NCBI GenBank assembly: GCA_951812715.1
Contig: OX638323.1
Span: 2,212,577 to 2,276,576, forward strand
DNA length: 64,000 nucleotides
From: an uncultured Pseudohongiella sp.
Lineage (GTDB): Bacteria > Pseudomonadota > Gammaproteobacteria > Pseudomonadales > Pseudohongiellaceae
Direction of reading: 5' to 3'
Of the stretch, positions 52,290 to 62,010 are shown one piece after another. Numbering within the stretch: the first letter of the stretch is position 1; the number at the start of each line of letters is the position of its first letter. The notes below the pieces were generated by a model. The model did no database searches. It was given only the letters and a program-made list of their open reading frames with translations, and was not told the origin of the DNA. The position numbers were made by a program, and so were the translations under genes.

Positions 52290-52712
52290 TCAATTTCTTA
52301 GCATGACAGATACAGTCATGCCTTTCGATCTATACTCAGCGAACCTAGACACTAAAAATTTTGGGATTTCATCGATGTTCTCGATTTTTTTGAACCCAAA
52401 CCTGCTATAGAATGTTTCGAGATGACTGTGCGGAATACAATATATCGGATTAGTACTGATATTTTTTATCAGAAATTCCATTAGTTTATTTCCGATGCCA
52501 TTTCCCTGCCTCCTATTAAGTATTTGCATTCCCCTAAGAACCTGGATGCCGCATTCCTGTGCAATACGCACCACCCCAACAACCTCATTCTCATCGGAGG
52601 CATAATACAAGATATCAGTTTCGGTCCATTCACCTCCATACGAAGTTTTATCATAAAAATCGGCCAACCAGTCACAATCCTCGGCCAAGCCAATTTTGAA
52701 TTTCATTTTCAA
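52290..52712 (-). CDS. GNAT-family N-acetyltransferase, AT-rich
   Basis: 140 residues. Acetyl-CoA-binding motif A is visible as QILNRRQGNGIGNKLMEFLIKN (R/Q-x-x-G-x-G/A form), preceded by VVGVVRIAQECGIQVLRGM and followed by HSHLETFYSRFGFKKIE. Base composition is clearly lower in GC than both neighbours, and the gene lies between two copies of the aminotransferase 5' end, so it was probably acquired recently. Substrate unknown. Confidence 0.82.
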   Translation of the reverse strand: MKMKFKIGLAEDCDWLADFYDKTSYGGEWTETDILYYASDENEVVGVVRIAQECGIQVLRGMQILNRRQGNGIGNKLMEFLIKNISTNPIYCIPHSHLETFYSRFGFKKIENIDEIPKFLVSRFAEYRSKGMTVSVMLRN

Positions 52713-52921
52713 ATTCTCTCAAAAGAAAGAGTTGCTAGTTGCGCGGTAATGGCCTCGATCAGCTCCCTGTTGCCATAGCCGAGCGCGGAACACCACAGGC
52801 CGGCGAGGCCTTCGAGATAGCGCTTGCCGGATGCGTCGTACACGTAAATGCCGTCGCCCCGGACGATGTTGACTTGTTCGGTGCGGGTAAAATTGGTGGT
52901 CGGGTAGATCAGCGTAGTCAT
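52709..52921 (-). pseudogene. Duplicated 5' end of the aminotransferase gene
   Basis: Encodes the first 64 or so residues of the aminotransferase at 50670-52010 (ATG at 52921), then runs into the AT-rich insert and stops after a few foreign codons. The nucleotide duplication covers 52740-52964 versus 51829-52053 with about six differences in 225 bp. Confidence 0.88.
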
Positions 52922-53032
52922 GGCCGCGAGCATATTCCAGCCGGAGCGCGGATTCCAGTTGGTTTTGGCGCCGTGACAAGAGGCTATCGCGGTGGAACAT
53001 GAGAACGAACCGCGCCGACCACGACTTCCGTA

Positions 53033-55225
53033 TCAGAAAGTGCCGGAGACCTTGAAGTTCAGCGTGCGGCCGGAGTAGTTGCAGCGATATTCGATTTCTT
53101 CGAGGATGCCCGCGGAAACCCTGCCGAGATAGCGCAGGCGCTCGCGGCAACTTTCCGGGTTGGTGAGGCTCTGCCCTTCGATCCGCCAGGTCAATCCGCG
53201 GCTGTCGATGTATTCGACGAACAGCGAGCCGCGCGGGTCGCCGCTGGCGTACTCGATATCGTCGATGTCGATGCGCAGGATATTGCCGTCGTGCCGGTTC
53301 ATCCACCTGCCGCCCCAGTTGAGATTCCAGCGCGGAATGTCGTGGCGGAAGCCGAAGGAATTGAAGCCGCGGGCCATGTTCTGGAAGCGCCTCTCGTAGC
53401 CGAGGAAAGGGTCCATGATGGCGGAGTCTTCCACCGTGAGGCTGGCGGTCAACTGCAGGTTCGGCATGTCGAACATGCGCATGCGGATGGCGGCGTTGCC
53501 GCGGAAGCCCCACATGTTGCCGTCGCCGATATTGCCGTTTGCCGAAAGCAGGTTGTCTTCGTCGACGGTGACGTCGATGCGCTCGATTCTGTCGTGGTGC
53601 GCGTGATAGTAGAGATTCCCGTCCAGCACCCCGTAATCGTTCGGTAGCCGGTATTCGGCGTTGAAATCGTACTTCCACAGCCATTCCTGACGCAAATTGA
53701 CGTTGCCCGCCTGAGTGTTCGAATCGTCGTCCTGGTCGTCGTTGGCGGCGACGAAATCGGCGAAGCTGAGTTGCAGCACGACCCGTTCGATCGAGCCGCG
53801 CAGTTGCAGTTGCGGCGTCAGGTTGTAGCGCAGGTCGACTTTCGGCTTGAGGAACTCGAAGTCCCGCGAGTTGTTGAAGTCGCCGGTCTGGCTGATGGTC
53901 GAGCTTTCGTATAGCAGGGTAGATTCCAGCGTCATGCGCGGATTGATGACCCAATTGTGGATGGCAAAAGGCTCGTAGCGGACTTCCTCGACTTCGGAAA
54001 CCGCGTTGGCAATGGATACCGGAACCAGCCCGCCGACGTGATCCGCCGGCGTTCCGGAGCCGGCGATGCCCAATGCAAGGCTTGAGTCGAGCACGGTCTG
54101 GGCGCCCTCGGCGCCCAGTTCCAGATCCATGTTGGCGCCGATGTCGAAAGTGTAGGAACCACGGACGATGCGTTCGGTGATCAGGGAATCGGTGCTGAGG
54201 AAAAGGTTTTTGTGTTCGCCGTCGGCAAGCACGTCGAAGCGCTCGCGTAGTGCGGAATTATCGTTTTCATTGGCGATGAACAACACTTTAAAACGCGAGT
54301 TGTTGGCGGCCAGATATTCGTAGTCGCCGCCGATCTCCCAACTGCTGGATTCTCCGGGAATGGCCTCGCGTTCGATGTCCTGCACGTTCGGCTGGACTTT
54401 CAGGTCGGTTATATAGCGCATTACCGACTGGGGCCGGTCGTTTTGCGAATACAGCGCGTTAAGGCGCGCGCTGCTGTTGGCGCTGAACTGGTAATCCAGA
54501 TTCGTGCTCAAGTCGTAGGTAATCGAATCCGTGGTCCGCTCTTCCCAGATGTAGTCGTTCGGTGAGTAATCGCCGAGAATCGAATCTTCCCAGGTGAATT
54601 GCTCGAAATAACGGGGCGTCGCGCTCGCGCTGACTACGTAACTCAGGCCACCGGACTGGCCGCTGAGGGCGAAATTGCCGCCGGGCCGCACTTCGTCGCG
54701 GAGATAGCGGTCCATGTTGACGTCGTAGGAGATGCTGGTGTCCGACAGTTCCTCGAACAGCACCACGTTGACGACCTGGCCGGAGCCGCGCACATCGAGC
54801 GAGCCGCTGGTGTCTCGAATGATTTCGATATGCTCGACCTGGTCGGCGGTGATGCGGTCGAGAATGCTGGTGGTGTTGTTGTTCTTGCCCGCGGTGCGTT
54901 TGCCGTTGATCAGGATTTCGTTGCCGCCGCTGCGGCCGCCGCCGAAGCCGCGTCCTCCCCGGGTCACGTTGGACGGCCCGCCGCCGGGTCCGCCGGAAAA
55001 ACCGCGCGGCGGTCCGCCGCCACCGGGGCCGCCTCTGGAGGACATGCCGGGGATTCGGTCGAGCATGTCCTGGGCGGTGATCGGGGAAAATTCTTCGAAA
55101 TAGGAGGCAGGATAGACGACGGTCGATTCTTCGCCGATATTGTCTTGGCCGAACGCCGCGGACCCGAGTCCGAGCATCAGCACCGGTATCCCGAAGAAAG
55201 CCCAATTTCGAAATTTGCTTCCCAT
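53033..55225 (-). CDS. TonB-dependent receptor with glycine-rich plug insertion
   Basis: 730 residues: signal peptide (MLGLGSAAFGQ), plug domain beginning ITAQDMLDRIPGMSSRG, then a Gly-rich insert of about 38 residues (RGGPGGGGPPRGFSGG and onward to FGGGRSGGNE), then LINGKRTAGKNNNTTSILDRI, IIRDTSG and the barrel, ending NFKVSGTF. Divergent from a PepSY membrane protein, a pairing common for iron- or siderophore-related uptake, but substrate is not shown. Confidence 0.9.
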   Translation of the reverse strand: MGSKFRNWAFFGIPVLMLGLGSAAFGQDNIGEESTVVYPASYFEEFSPITAQDMLDRIPGMSSRGGPGGGGPPRGFSGGPGGGPSNVTRGGRGFGGGRSGGNEILINGKRTAGKNNNTTSILDRITADQVEHIEIIRDTSGSLDVRGSGQVVNVVLFEELSDTSISYDVNMDRYLRDEVRPGGNFALSGQSGGLSYVVSASATPRYFEQFTWEDSILGDYSPNDYIWEERTTDSITYDLSTNLDYQFSANSSARLNALYSQNDRPQSVMRYITDLKVQPNVQDIEREAIPGESSSWEIGGDYEYLAANNSRFKVLFIANENDNSALRERFDVLADGEHKNLFLSTDSLITERIVRGSYTFDIGANMDLELGAEGAQTVLDSSLALGIAGSGTPADHVGGLVPVSIANAVSEVEEVRYEPFAIHNWVINPRMTLESTLLYESSTISQTGDFNNSRDFEFLKPKVDLRYNLTPQLQLRGSIERVVLQLSFADFVAANDDQDDDSNTQAGNVNLRQEWLWKYDFNAEYRLPNDYGVLDGNLYYHAHHDRIERIDVTVDEDNLLSANGNIGDGNMWGFRGNAAIRMRMFDMPNLQLTASLTVEDSAIMDPFLGYERRFQNMARGFNSFGFRHDIPRWNLNWGGRWMNRHDGNILRIDIDDIEYASGDPRGSLFVEYIDSRGLTWRIEGQSLTNPESCRERLRYLGRVSAGILEEIEYRCNYSGRTLNFKVSGTF

Positions 55226-55397
55226 TACCTCATCCTTGCCTCAATAATTTGTGGCGAACGACAATCCCAAAGATAGAATTCCGAAAAAGGCAGACGCCGA
55301 AACGTTGCTGGTGATCGCCATATCAGGTGGAAAATGGTAAGTGAGAAATCGCCTTCATACTGTTACAAATTGTGCTGACCGGTAGTCAGGAAAAACC

Positions 55398-56849
55398 ATG
55401 AACTGGAAGCGAATGCTGTTTCTCGCCCATCGCTGGATCGGCATCGGCATGTGTCTGATTTTCGCGCTTTGGTTCGCCTCGGGCATCGTCATGATGTATG
55501 TCGACTATCCCGAACTGACGTACGCCGAGTCCGTGGCGGCGCATCCTGAGCTGCAGCGGGATCGAGTCGAGCTGACCCCGTTCGAGGCCGCCCGGCGCGC
55601 AGGCGAGATTACCGACTGGCAATCGCTCAGCCTCGCGATGCTCGCCGACCGGCCGGTTTATCGTCTCGGGGCGGTCGACGGACGTTCGGCCACGGTTTTT
55701 GCCGATACCGGAGAGCGTATGGATCGACTGGGGGAGCGCGGCGCCATGGCGGTCGCGGCTGCCTCGGGATTGCGCTCGGGCGTGGCCGAACCGGAATACG
55801 AAGGGCTGATCGAAATCGACCAATGGACCATCACGGCCTCGCTCAATCCATCGCGCCCGCTGCACAAGGTGGCGCTCAACGATGCCGCGGGCACGGTGCT
55901 TTACATTTCCGAGCGCGACGGCCGTGTGGTGCGCGACACCACCGGCCGGGAGCGGTTCTGGAACTGGCCCGGCTCCACGATCCACTGGATTTACCCGCTG
56001 GCGATCCGGCAGTTTTCCGGATTCTGGGCGCAACTCGTTATCTGGCTGTCCGTGATCGGATTGGTCTCGCTCGTGACCGGCGCCGTTATCGGCCTGTTGC
56101 AATTGCGCCTGTTCGCGCACAACGGGGCGCGCAACGGGGAACGCAAGGCCAGCCCGTACGCCGGGGTGATGAAATGGCATCACATCGGCGGGCTTTGCTG
56201 CGTGGCATTCATAGCTACGTTCCTGTTCAGCGGGCTGATGTCGATGAATCCCCTTGGCGTGTTCACTCCCGCCACATCGCCGCTGCCGCAGATCGCAGGC
56301 TACCAGGGTCAATTCTCCTTGCGCCTGAGCGACTTTTCCCTTCCGGCCCCCGCCGGCGGGCCGGTAAAGCAAGTCGACTGGCTCTACCTGGGAGGACAGC
56401 CATATAGCGTCAGCACGCTCGCCTCGGGAGAACGCCTGCCGGATTTCGGTTTGGGTCGGCAGACGGACCTTGCCGCCAGAATAAGCGGCGCCGTGCCCGG
56501 GCTGCTGCCCGATGCCACGCTGGCCAGCCTCGAACTGCTCGAAGGCGACGACGAGTATTACTACTCCCGGCACTTCATGCACCAGCCGCTGCCGGTGTTC
56601 CGCGCCCGATTCGACGACGCCGAAGCCACCTGGTATCACATCGACGCGCTTACCGGCGAGGTGGTCAACCGCCTGACTCGCCGCGGCAGGTTGGAGAGAT
56701 GGCTGTTCAACGGCTTGCACAGCCTGGATTTCCAGTTCCTGCGGGAAAGCCGCCCACTCTGGGATTTGACAGTCATCCTGCTCAGCCTGGCCGGACTGGG
56801 CTTTTCCATTACCTCGATCGTCATCGGCTGGCGCCGTCTCGTGCGCTGA
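55398..56849 (+). CDS. PepSY-domain inner-membrane protein (PepSY_TM family)
   Basis: 483 residues. Four TM helices: N-terminal [22 protein letters not shown], a central pair ([43 protein letters not shown]) and a C-terminal helix. Periplasmic PepSY segments lie between them ([33 protein letters not shown]). The HRW near the N-terminus is the conserved family histidine. Proteins of this family accompany TonB receptors in iron uptake, and this one is divergent from such a receptor. The 172-bp gap shows no clear Fur box. Confidence 0.85.
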   Translation: MNWKRMLFLAHRWIGIGMCLIFALWFASGIVMMYVDYPELTYAESVAAHPELQRDRVELTPFEAARRAGEITDWQSLSLAMLADRPVYRLGAVDGRSATVFADTGERMDRLGERGAMAVAAASGLRSGVAEPEYEGLIEIDQWTITASLNPSRPLHKVALNDAAGTVLYISERDGRVVRDTTGRERFWNWPGSTIHWIYPLAIRQFSGFWAQLVIWLSVIGLVSLVTGAVIGLLQLRLFAHNGARNGERKASPYAGVMKWHHIGGLCCVAFIATFLFSGLMSMNPLGVFTPATSPLPQIAGYQGQFSLRLSDFSLPAPAGGPVKQVDWLYLGGQPYSVSTLASGERLPDFGLGRQTDLAARISGAVPGLLPDATLASLELLEGDDEYYYSRHFMHQPLPVFRARFDDAEATWYHIDALTGEVVNRLTRRGRLERWLFNGLHSLDFQFLRESRPLWDLTVILLSLAGLGFSITSIVIGWRRLVR

Positions 56850-56920
56850 TAACAACCATGCGAACCGCCAGGAAAACCCATGAACTTGCCCAATACATAT
56901 CAAAGGTGTATGGTGAACAC

Positions 56921-57124
56921 ATGTCACGCACAAATATAGATATCGACGATAATGCCTGTGCCGATGTCATGCGCCGGTATAGTCTGACCACGAAGCGCGA
57001 AGCGGTTAACCTGGCTTTGCGCATGTTGTCGGAGGAACCGCTGAGCCTGACCGAGGCGCGCGAGATGCGAGGATCGGGCTGGGAAGGCAATCTGGACGAG
57101 ATGCGCCGCGACCGCTTGTCGTGA
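56921..57124 (+). CDS. vapB: VapB-type antitoxin
   Basis: 67 residues from the ATG at 56921. Ribbon-helix-helix-like N-terminus [35 protein letters not shown], then an acidic/basic tail with [15 protein letters not shown], the toxin-neutralising W-x-G-x-L segment typical of VapB. Its stop overlaps the vapC start (GTGA). GTGT and ACAC half-sites just before the ATG could be an autoregulatory operator, which is only suggestive. Confidence 0.9.
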   Translation: MSRTNIDIDDNACADVMRRYSLTTKREAVNLALRMLSEEPLSLTEAREMRGSGWEGNLDEMRRDRLS

Positions 57125-57507
57125 TCCTTGTCGACACGTCCGCATGGGTCGAGTTTCTTCGCGACACTGACTCTAGCGTCTGCCGCCGAGTCAACGCCGC
57201 GCTAAACAGCGACATCGCCACCTGCGACGCGATCCGTATGGAATTGCTCGCGGGGGCTCGCGATGAAGAGCATCTGCGTTCGCTGCGCCGCTTGCTCGCG
57301 ATAACGACGGTTCTTCCCACCACGCCCGCCCACTACGAGCGGGCGGCCGCGCTGTATCGCCGCTGCCGACAGGACGGGGCGACGGTGCGCAAACTTGTCG
57401 ACTGTCTAATCGCCGCGGTCGCGATCGATGCGAACGTAGCCGTGCTCCATCGGGATGGTGATTTCGACATGCTGGCAATACACACGAGTCTGAAGATCGT
57501 CGGCTGA
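57121..57507 (+). CDS. vapC: VapC-type PIN-domain ribonuclease toxin
   Basis: 128 residues, GTG start overlapping the vapB stop. PIN acidic residues: Asp5 ([11 protein letters not shown]), Glu41 (IRMELLAGA), Asp94 ([11 protein letters not shown]) and Asp112 ([10 protein letters not shown]). All appear intact, so the toxin is predicted active as an RNase held by VapB. Confidence 0.92.
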   Translation: MILVDTSAWVEFLRDTDSSVCRRVNAALNSDIATCDAIRMELLAGARDEEHLRSLRRLLAITTVLPTTPAHYERAAALYRRCRQDGATVRKLVDCLIAAVAIDANVAVLHRDGDFDMLAIHTSLKIVG

Positions 57508-57625
57508 GCGGGCTGGGGCAAGCCCACGGTCAGACGTGGACATTCCGGGATTTAACTTTTACTCTCGATGGTCGGTTTAATCGGGGCATTCGCCCACGCA
57601 AATCCGGCAATCGGGAGATATATCG

Positions 57626-59758
57626 ATGATTTCCAGAATGGCAGGTTCCGCGCTGGCGCTGCTGGCGGCGTTTTCGCTGGCGGGCGTTGCCCAGGCGCAG
57701 CAGCTCACCGGCACCGAGAACGGCGAATGGCGCTATCTCGGTGGCGATATCGGCCATACGCGGTATACGCCGAACGACCAGATCAACGCTGGGAATTTCG
57801 CCGATCTCGAACAGGCCTGGATCTGGCGCAGCGACAACTTCGGCCCGAACGTCGACTATTTCTCCCGCTCCACGCCGATTTACGTCGATGGCGTCCTTTA
57901 TACCGTGGCTACGCCCCGGCGTCAGGTGGTGGCCATCGATCCGGCCACCGGAGAAACTCTCTGGACCTTCCGCGAGCCGGAATCGATCCGCCACCAGCGC
58001 TCGCCGCGCCAGGCATACGGCAAGGGCGTGTCCTACGGCGAAGTCGACGGCCGCGGCGTGATCTACATCACCACGCCGGGCTTCTTCCTCTGGGCGCTCG
58101 ACGCCAGGACCGGCCGCCCGCTCGAAAACTGGGGTTCCGCCTTTCCCGTCGGCGGATTTCCGGAAACCGGCGTCGTCGACCTGCTTCCCTATTTGGTGGA
58201 CGGCTGGGGTCCCTGGGAGGATTACGTAACCGCCGGTGGGGAATACGATCCCGACTACGGCATACCGCGCGAACTCGGCATGGTTACCGCTTCCGCTCCG
58301 CCCATCGTCGTCAATGGCGTAGTCGTGACGCTGGTCGGCCATCAGCCGAGTTACGGCCAGACGCGCATCGAGAACGTACCCGGCGACATCATGGGCTTCG
58401 ACGCAGCCACCGGCGAGAATCTATGGAAATTCCATGTCATTCCGCGGCCCGGCGAAATCGGCAACGAGACCTGGCATAACGACGCCTGGCGCTTCTCCGG
58501 CGATATCTCCACCTGGGCGCCGGCTTCGGCCGACCCCGAACTCGGCTTGGTCTACATGGTGACCAACGCCTCCACGGTGCAGTCCTATACCGGTCACCGG
58601 CCCGGCGACAATCTCTTCGGCGGCAGCCTGCTGGTGCTCGACGTAGCCACCGGCGAGCGGGCCTGGCACTTCCAGATTCATCGCAGCGATCAATGGAACT
58701 ACGATCTGCCGGCGGCGCCGATACTCATGGATCTCAATGTCGATGGCCGGGCGATTCCGGCGGTGATCCAGAACACCAAGCAGGGTCTGATATTCGCCTT
58801 CAACCGGGAAAACGGGGAACCGATCTGGCCGATAGAGGACCGGGAGGTTTTGCAAACCGAAGTTCCCGGTAATTACACCTCGCCGACCCAGCCCTATCCC
58901 ACCTGGCCGGAACCGGTGGACCGGATCGTCATCGACGGCATCACCGATGAGTTCATCATGGATTACACCCCGGAATTGCGCGAACAAGCCCAGGTAATCC
59001 TGAACGGTTTCCGGCTCGGCGGGCTATATGTGCCGGCGTTGCCGCAGGGTTACGACGGCCCCTGGATCAACAATGTGGGCTGCCAGGGCGGCGGTAATAT
59101 CATTCCGCATCCGCCGACCGCCGATCCGACAACCGGCATGATGTTCAATTCCCATCGCCGCAGTTGCGGCGCGCCGGGATTCATGCGGCCCACCAATGGC
59201 ATCGATCGCGACAACCCCAATTATCCCGAACCGGGCGAAGGCGGCGCCACGCCGAACAGCACGCCCACCACCGGCCGCACCGTGGCGGCCTGGCTGCCGG
59301 GCGGCGGCGGTGGTCTGCCGACGATCGAGGGTCTACCCGTATTCAAGCCGATGCACAATCAGTTGACCGCCTACCAGATGAACTCGGGCGACAAGCTCTG
59401 GTCCGTGCCGGTGGGCGAAACCCGCGCAGCGATTCGCAATCATCAATTGCTGCAAGGCGTGGATATCCCCAACAGCGGCGGCGAAGGCTGGTCGATTCAA
59501 ATGGCGACGCCGGACATCCTGGTCCAGGCCCGCGCAATGAGCGAAGGCATGGCGCAGATGGCGCCGGATGGGCCGCTCACGCTCAATGCCCGTGACAAGA
59601 TGAGCGGCGAAGTGCTGGCCAGTGTGCCGCTGCCCGCTCCCGGTCAATACGGATTAATGAGTTACTTGCATGACGGACGGCAGTACATCGTGGTGCAGAT
59701 AGGCAGTTCGCGCACCGATTTTCCCGGCGCTCTGGTCGCCTACAGGCTGCCAGACTGA
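57626..59758 (+). CDS. PQQ-dependent dehydrogenase-like beta-propeller protein
   Basis: 710 residues with signal peptide (LLAAFSLAGVAQA). Eight-bladed propeller signatures recur: YTPNDQINAGNFADLEQAW, VVAIDPATGETLWTFREP, MGFDAATGENLWKFHV, LVLDVATGERAWHFQIHR, IFAFNRENGEPIW. WRYLGGDIGHTRYTP matches quinoprotein glucose/alcohol dehydrogenases without a heme domain (no CxxCH seen). Periplasmic; electron acceptor and substrate unknown. 20 bp upstream of a peptidase gene on the same strand. Confidence 0.88.
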   Translation: MISRMAGSALALLAAFSLAGVAQAQQLTGTENGEWRYLGGDIGHTRYTPNDQINAGNFADLEQAWIWRSDNFGPNVDYFSRSTPIYVDGVLYTVATPRRQVVAIDPATGETLWTFREPESIRHQRSPRQAYGKGVSYGEVDGRGVIYITTPGFFLWALDARTGRPLENWGSAFPVGGFPETGVVDLLPYLVDGWGPWEDYVTAGGEYDPDYGIPRELGMVTASAPPIVVNGVVVTLVGHQPSYGQTRIENVPGDIMGFDAATGENLWKFHVIPRPGEIGNETWHNDAWRFSGDISTWAPASADPELGLVYMVTNASTVQSYTGHRPGDNLFGGSLLVLDVATGERAWHFQIHRSDQWNYDLPAAPILMDLNVDGRAIPAVIQNTKQGLIFAFNRENGEPIWPIEDREVLQTEVPGNYTSPTQPYPTWPEPVDRIVIDGITDEFIMDYTPELREQAQVILNGFRLGGLYVPALPQGYDGPWINNVGCQGGGNIIPHPPTADPTTGMMFNSHRRSCGAPGFMRPTNGIDRDNPNYPEPGEGGATPNSTPTTGRTVAAWLPGGGGGLPTIEGLPVFKPMHNQLTAYQMNSGDKLWSVPVGETRAAIRNHQLLQGVDIPNSGGEGWSIQMATPDILVQARAMSEGMAQMAPDGPLTLNARDKMSGEVLASVPLPAPGQYGLMSYLHDGRQYIVVQIGSSRTDFPGALVAYRLPD

Positions 59759-59777
59759 ACAAGAGGATCGCGAGATC

Positions 59778-61778
59778 ATGACTAAATTTATTCCCGGCCT
59801 GTTCGCAGGCCTGCTTGCGCTTGCAGCGGCAGGCGTCTCCGCCCAGGAGACCCGTTTGCTCAAGCCGGAAGACCTGTTTGAACTGAAATCCGTTGGCAGC
59901 CCGGTAATCAGCCCCGATGGCGGCTGGGTCGCCTATATTGTGGGTACGACCAGCCTGGAAGAGGACGGGAGCGATTCCCGCATCTGGATGGCGTCTACCA
60001 CCGACGACACCGTGCTGCCCATGACGGGCGATGGTTCGTCGGCAAGCAATCCGCAATGGAGCCCCGACGGGCGTTTTCTTTCCTTCATCGCCTCGCGCAA
60101 CGACGGCGAGTCCCAGGTCTGGGCCCTTGACCGACGCGGCGGCGAGGCGAATCAACTCACTCATGTGGAACAGGGCGTCAGCGACTACGCCTGGTCGCCC
60201 GATGGCAGCCGGCTGGTTCTGGTGATCCGCGACCCGGAAGAGGAAACGGAAGGTGACGAGGACGAAGAAAAGCCCTGGGTGATCGACCGCATTCAGTTCA
60301 AGCGCGATTACACCGGCTATCTAGACCGTCGGCGAACGCACTTGTACGTCCAGGACGTGGCGCCCGGCCAGGAACAGGAAGCCGTGCAGATCACCTCGGG
60401 CGACTATGACGATTCGGATCCGGCCTGGAGTCCCGACGGCAGCCTGATCGCCTTCGTCAGCAATCGCACCGAAGAACCCGACCTGAGCGACAACACCGAT
60501 ATCTGGGTGGTTTCGGCGGATAGTCCCGACGCCGGCGCTACCTTGTTGCAGGTCACCGAAAATCCCGGCGCCGACGGCTCGCCGGCCTGGAGTCCCGACG
60601 GCAATTTTATTGCCCATACCAGCGTCACCGAACCCGAGATCATCTGGTACGCCATCGACAATCTGGCGATATCTCCGGCCGCGGGCGGCCCGGCGCGGGT
60701 GCTCACCGAACGCCTGGACCGCAACGTGTCCTCGCCCCGCTTCTCTCCGGATGGCGACGAAGTGCTGTTCGTGCTCGAAGACAGCGGCGAACGCCACCTG
60801 GCGAGCATCGATACCTCAGGCGAGAGTTTCAGCCGGATCATTGAAGGGCCGCTGAGCTTGCGCGGCTGGTCGCAAAGCGACGACGGACAGATCGCCAGCC
60901 TCGTCAGCGAGCCACATATGCCGGCCGAAGTGTTTTACGGCGCCGGAGACCAGCGGCGGCAATTGACCTTCACCAACCGACCCTGGCTCGACGAATTGCA
61001 ACTTGCGGAAGTCGAGAACGCGCGATTTCCGAGCGCCGACGGCACCGAGGTGGAAGGATTCATCTTCAAGCCGCCGGGTTTCGACGAGAGTTTCCAATAC
61101 CCGACCTTGTTGCGCATTCACGGCGGCCCGGTCGCGCAATACGATTTCGCCTTCAATTTCGAAGCCCAGTTATTCGCGGCCAATGGCTATGTCGTGGTGC
61201 TGACCAATCCGCGGGGATCGTCCGGTTACGGCCGCGATTTCTCCCATGCAATCTGGGCGGACTGGGGCGTGAACGATTTCGAGGACGTGATGGCCGGGGT
61301 GGATTACGCCATCGAACAGGGCTATGCCGACCCGGACCGGCTCGGCGTCGGCGGTTGGTCCTATGGTGGCATCCTGACCAACTACGTGATCACCAAATCG
61401 GACCGCTTCAAGGGCGCGATAACCGGCGCGAGCATGGCGCTGTACCGGGCGAATTACGGCCACGACCATTATCAGTACGAATGGGAAATCGAGGTCGGCT
61501 TTCCCTGGGAAAACGCCGAGGGCTGGGAGCGCATGTCGCCGTTCAACGATGTGGCGAACGTCGTCACGCCGACCCTGATCATGGGCGGGGAGCACGACTG
61601 GAACGTGCCGATCCAGAACTCCGAGCAACTCTATCAGGCGCTGCGCCGGCTAGGCGTGGAAACCCAACTCGTGGTCTATCCCGACGAGTTCCACGGCATC
61701 AGCAAGCCCGCCTTCCAGCTCGACCGGCTGCAACGTTATCTGGCGTGGTACGACAAGTACGTGAAAGCAGCGCCCTGA
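59778..61778 (+). CDS. S9-family prolyl oligopeptidase/acylaminoacyl peptidase
   Basis: 666 residues, signal peptide (GLFAGLLALAAAGVSA). N-terminal WD40-like/DPP-IV beta-propeller with SPDG repeats (WSPDGRFLSF, WSPDGSLIAFVS, WSPDGNFIAH, FSPDGDEVLFV) and a C-terminal alpha/beta hydrolase with Ser528 (GGWSYGG), Asp607 (GGEHDWNVP) and His639 (DEFHGIS). Periplasmic serine peptidase. Likely cotranscribed with the PQQ-type gene. Confidence 0.93.
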   Translation: MTKFIPGLFAGLLALAAAGVSAQETRLLKPEDLFELKSVGSPVISPDGGWVAYIVGTTSLEEDGSDSRIWMASTTDDTVLPMTGDGSSASNPQWSPDGRFLSFIASRNDGESQVWALDRRGGEANQLTHVEQGVSDYAWSPDGSRLVLVIRDPEEETEGDEDEEKPWVIDRIQFKRDYTGYLDRRRTHLYVQDVAPGQEQEAVQITSGDYDDSDPAWSPDGSLIAFVSNRTEEPDLSDNTDIWVVSADSPDAGATLLQVTENPGADGSPAWSPDGNFIAHTSVTEPEIIWYAIDNLAISPAAGGPARVLTERLDRNVSSPRFSPDGDEVLFVLEDSGERHLASIDTSGESFSRIIEGPLSLRGWSQSDDGQIASLVSEPHMPAEVFYGAGDQRRQLTFTNRPWLDELQLAEVENARFPSADGTEVEGFIFKPPGFDESFQYPTLLRIHGGPVAQYDFAFNFEAQLFAANGYVVVLTNPRGSSGYGRDFSHAIWADWGVNDFEDVMAGVDYAIEQGYADPDRLGVGGWSYGGILTNYVITKSDRFKGAITGASMALYRANYGHDHYQYEWEIEVGFPWENAEGWERMSPFNDVANVVTPTLIMGGEHDWNVPIQNSEQLYQALRRLGVETQLVVYPDEFHGISKPAFQLDRLQRYLAWYDKYVKAAP

Positions 61779-61782
61779 ATGC

Positions 61783-61975
61783 TGGATTCTGCGACTCCGC
61801 TCCGCTCCGCGCAGAATGACGGGGAGAGTCTGCGTTTGCGCCTCCGGGTCATCCCGCGCCTCCGGGTTATCCTGTGCCTCCGGGTTATCCTGTGCCTCCG
61901 GGTCATACCGCGCCTCCCTGTCATCCTGCGCCCCCAGGTCATCCTGCGCGCAGTCGCGGGATCTCCCTGCAAAGT
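61783..61975. repeat. Family B repeat containing an 18-bp minisatellite
   Basis: Two family B palindrome arms (GGATTCTGCGACTCC at 61783 and GTCATCCTGCGCGCAGTCGC ending near 61965) enclose six tandem 18-bp units at 61839-61946, consensus CGCCTCCGGGTCATCCTG with one or two changes each. The unit contains the GTCATCCTG of the palindrome arm, so the array arose by amplification inside the element. No gene in 61779-62010. Confidence 0.9.
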
Positions 61976-62010
61976 GAGACTTGCTGCCAAACGTGTCCAA
62001 AAATCGATTG

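Noticed and set aside
52207..52739. Integron gene cassette carrying the GNAT gene
   Set aside because: No attC-like inverted core sites could be found at the insert edges and no integrase is present; the flanking 225-bp duplication explains it better.
55226..55397. Fur box between the TonB receptor and the PepSY gene
   Set aside because: Expected from context, but no 19-bp palindrome close to the Fur consensus is visible.
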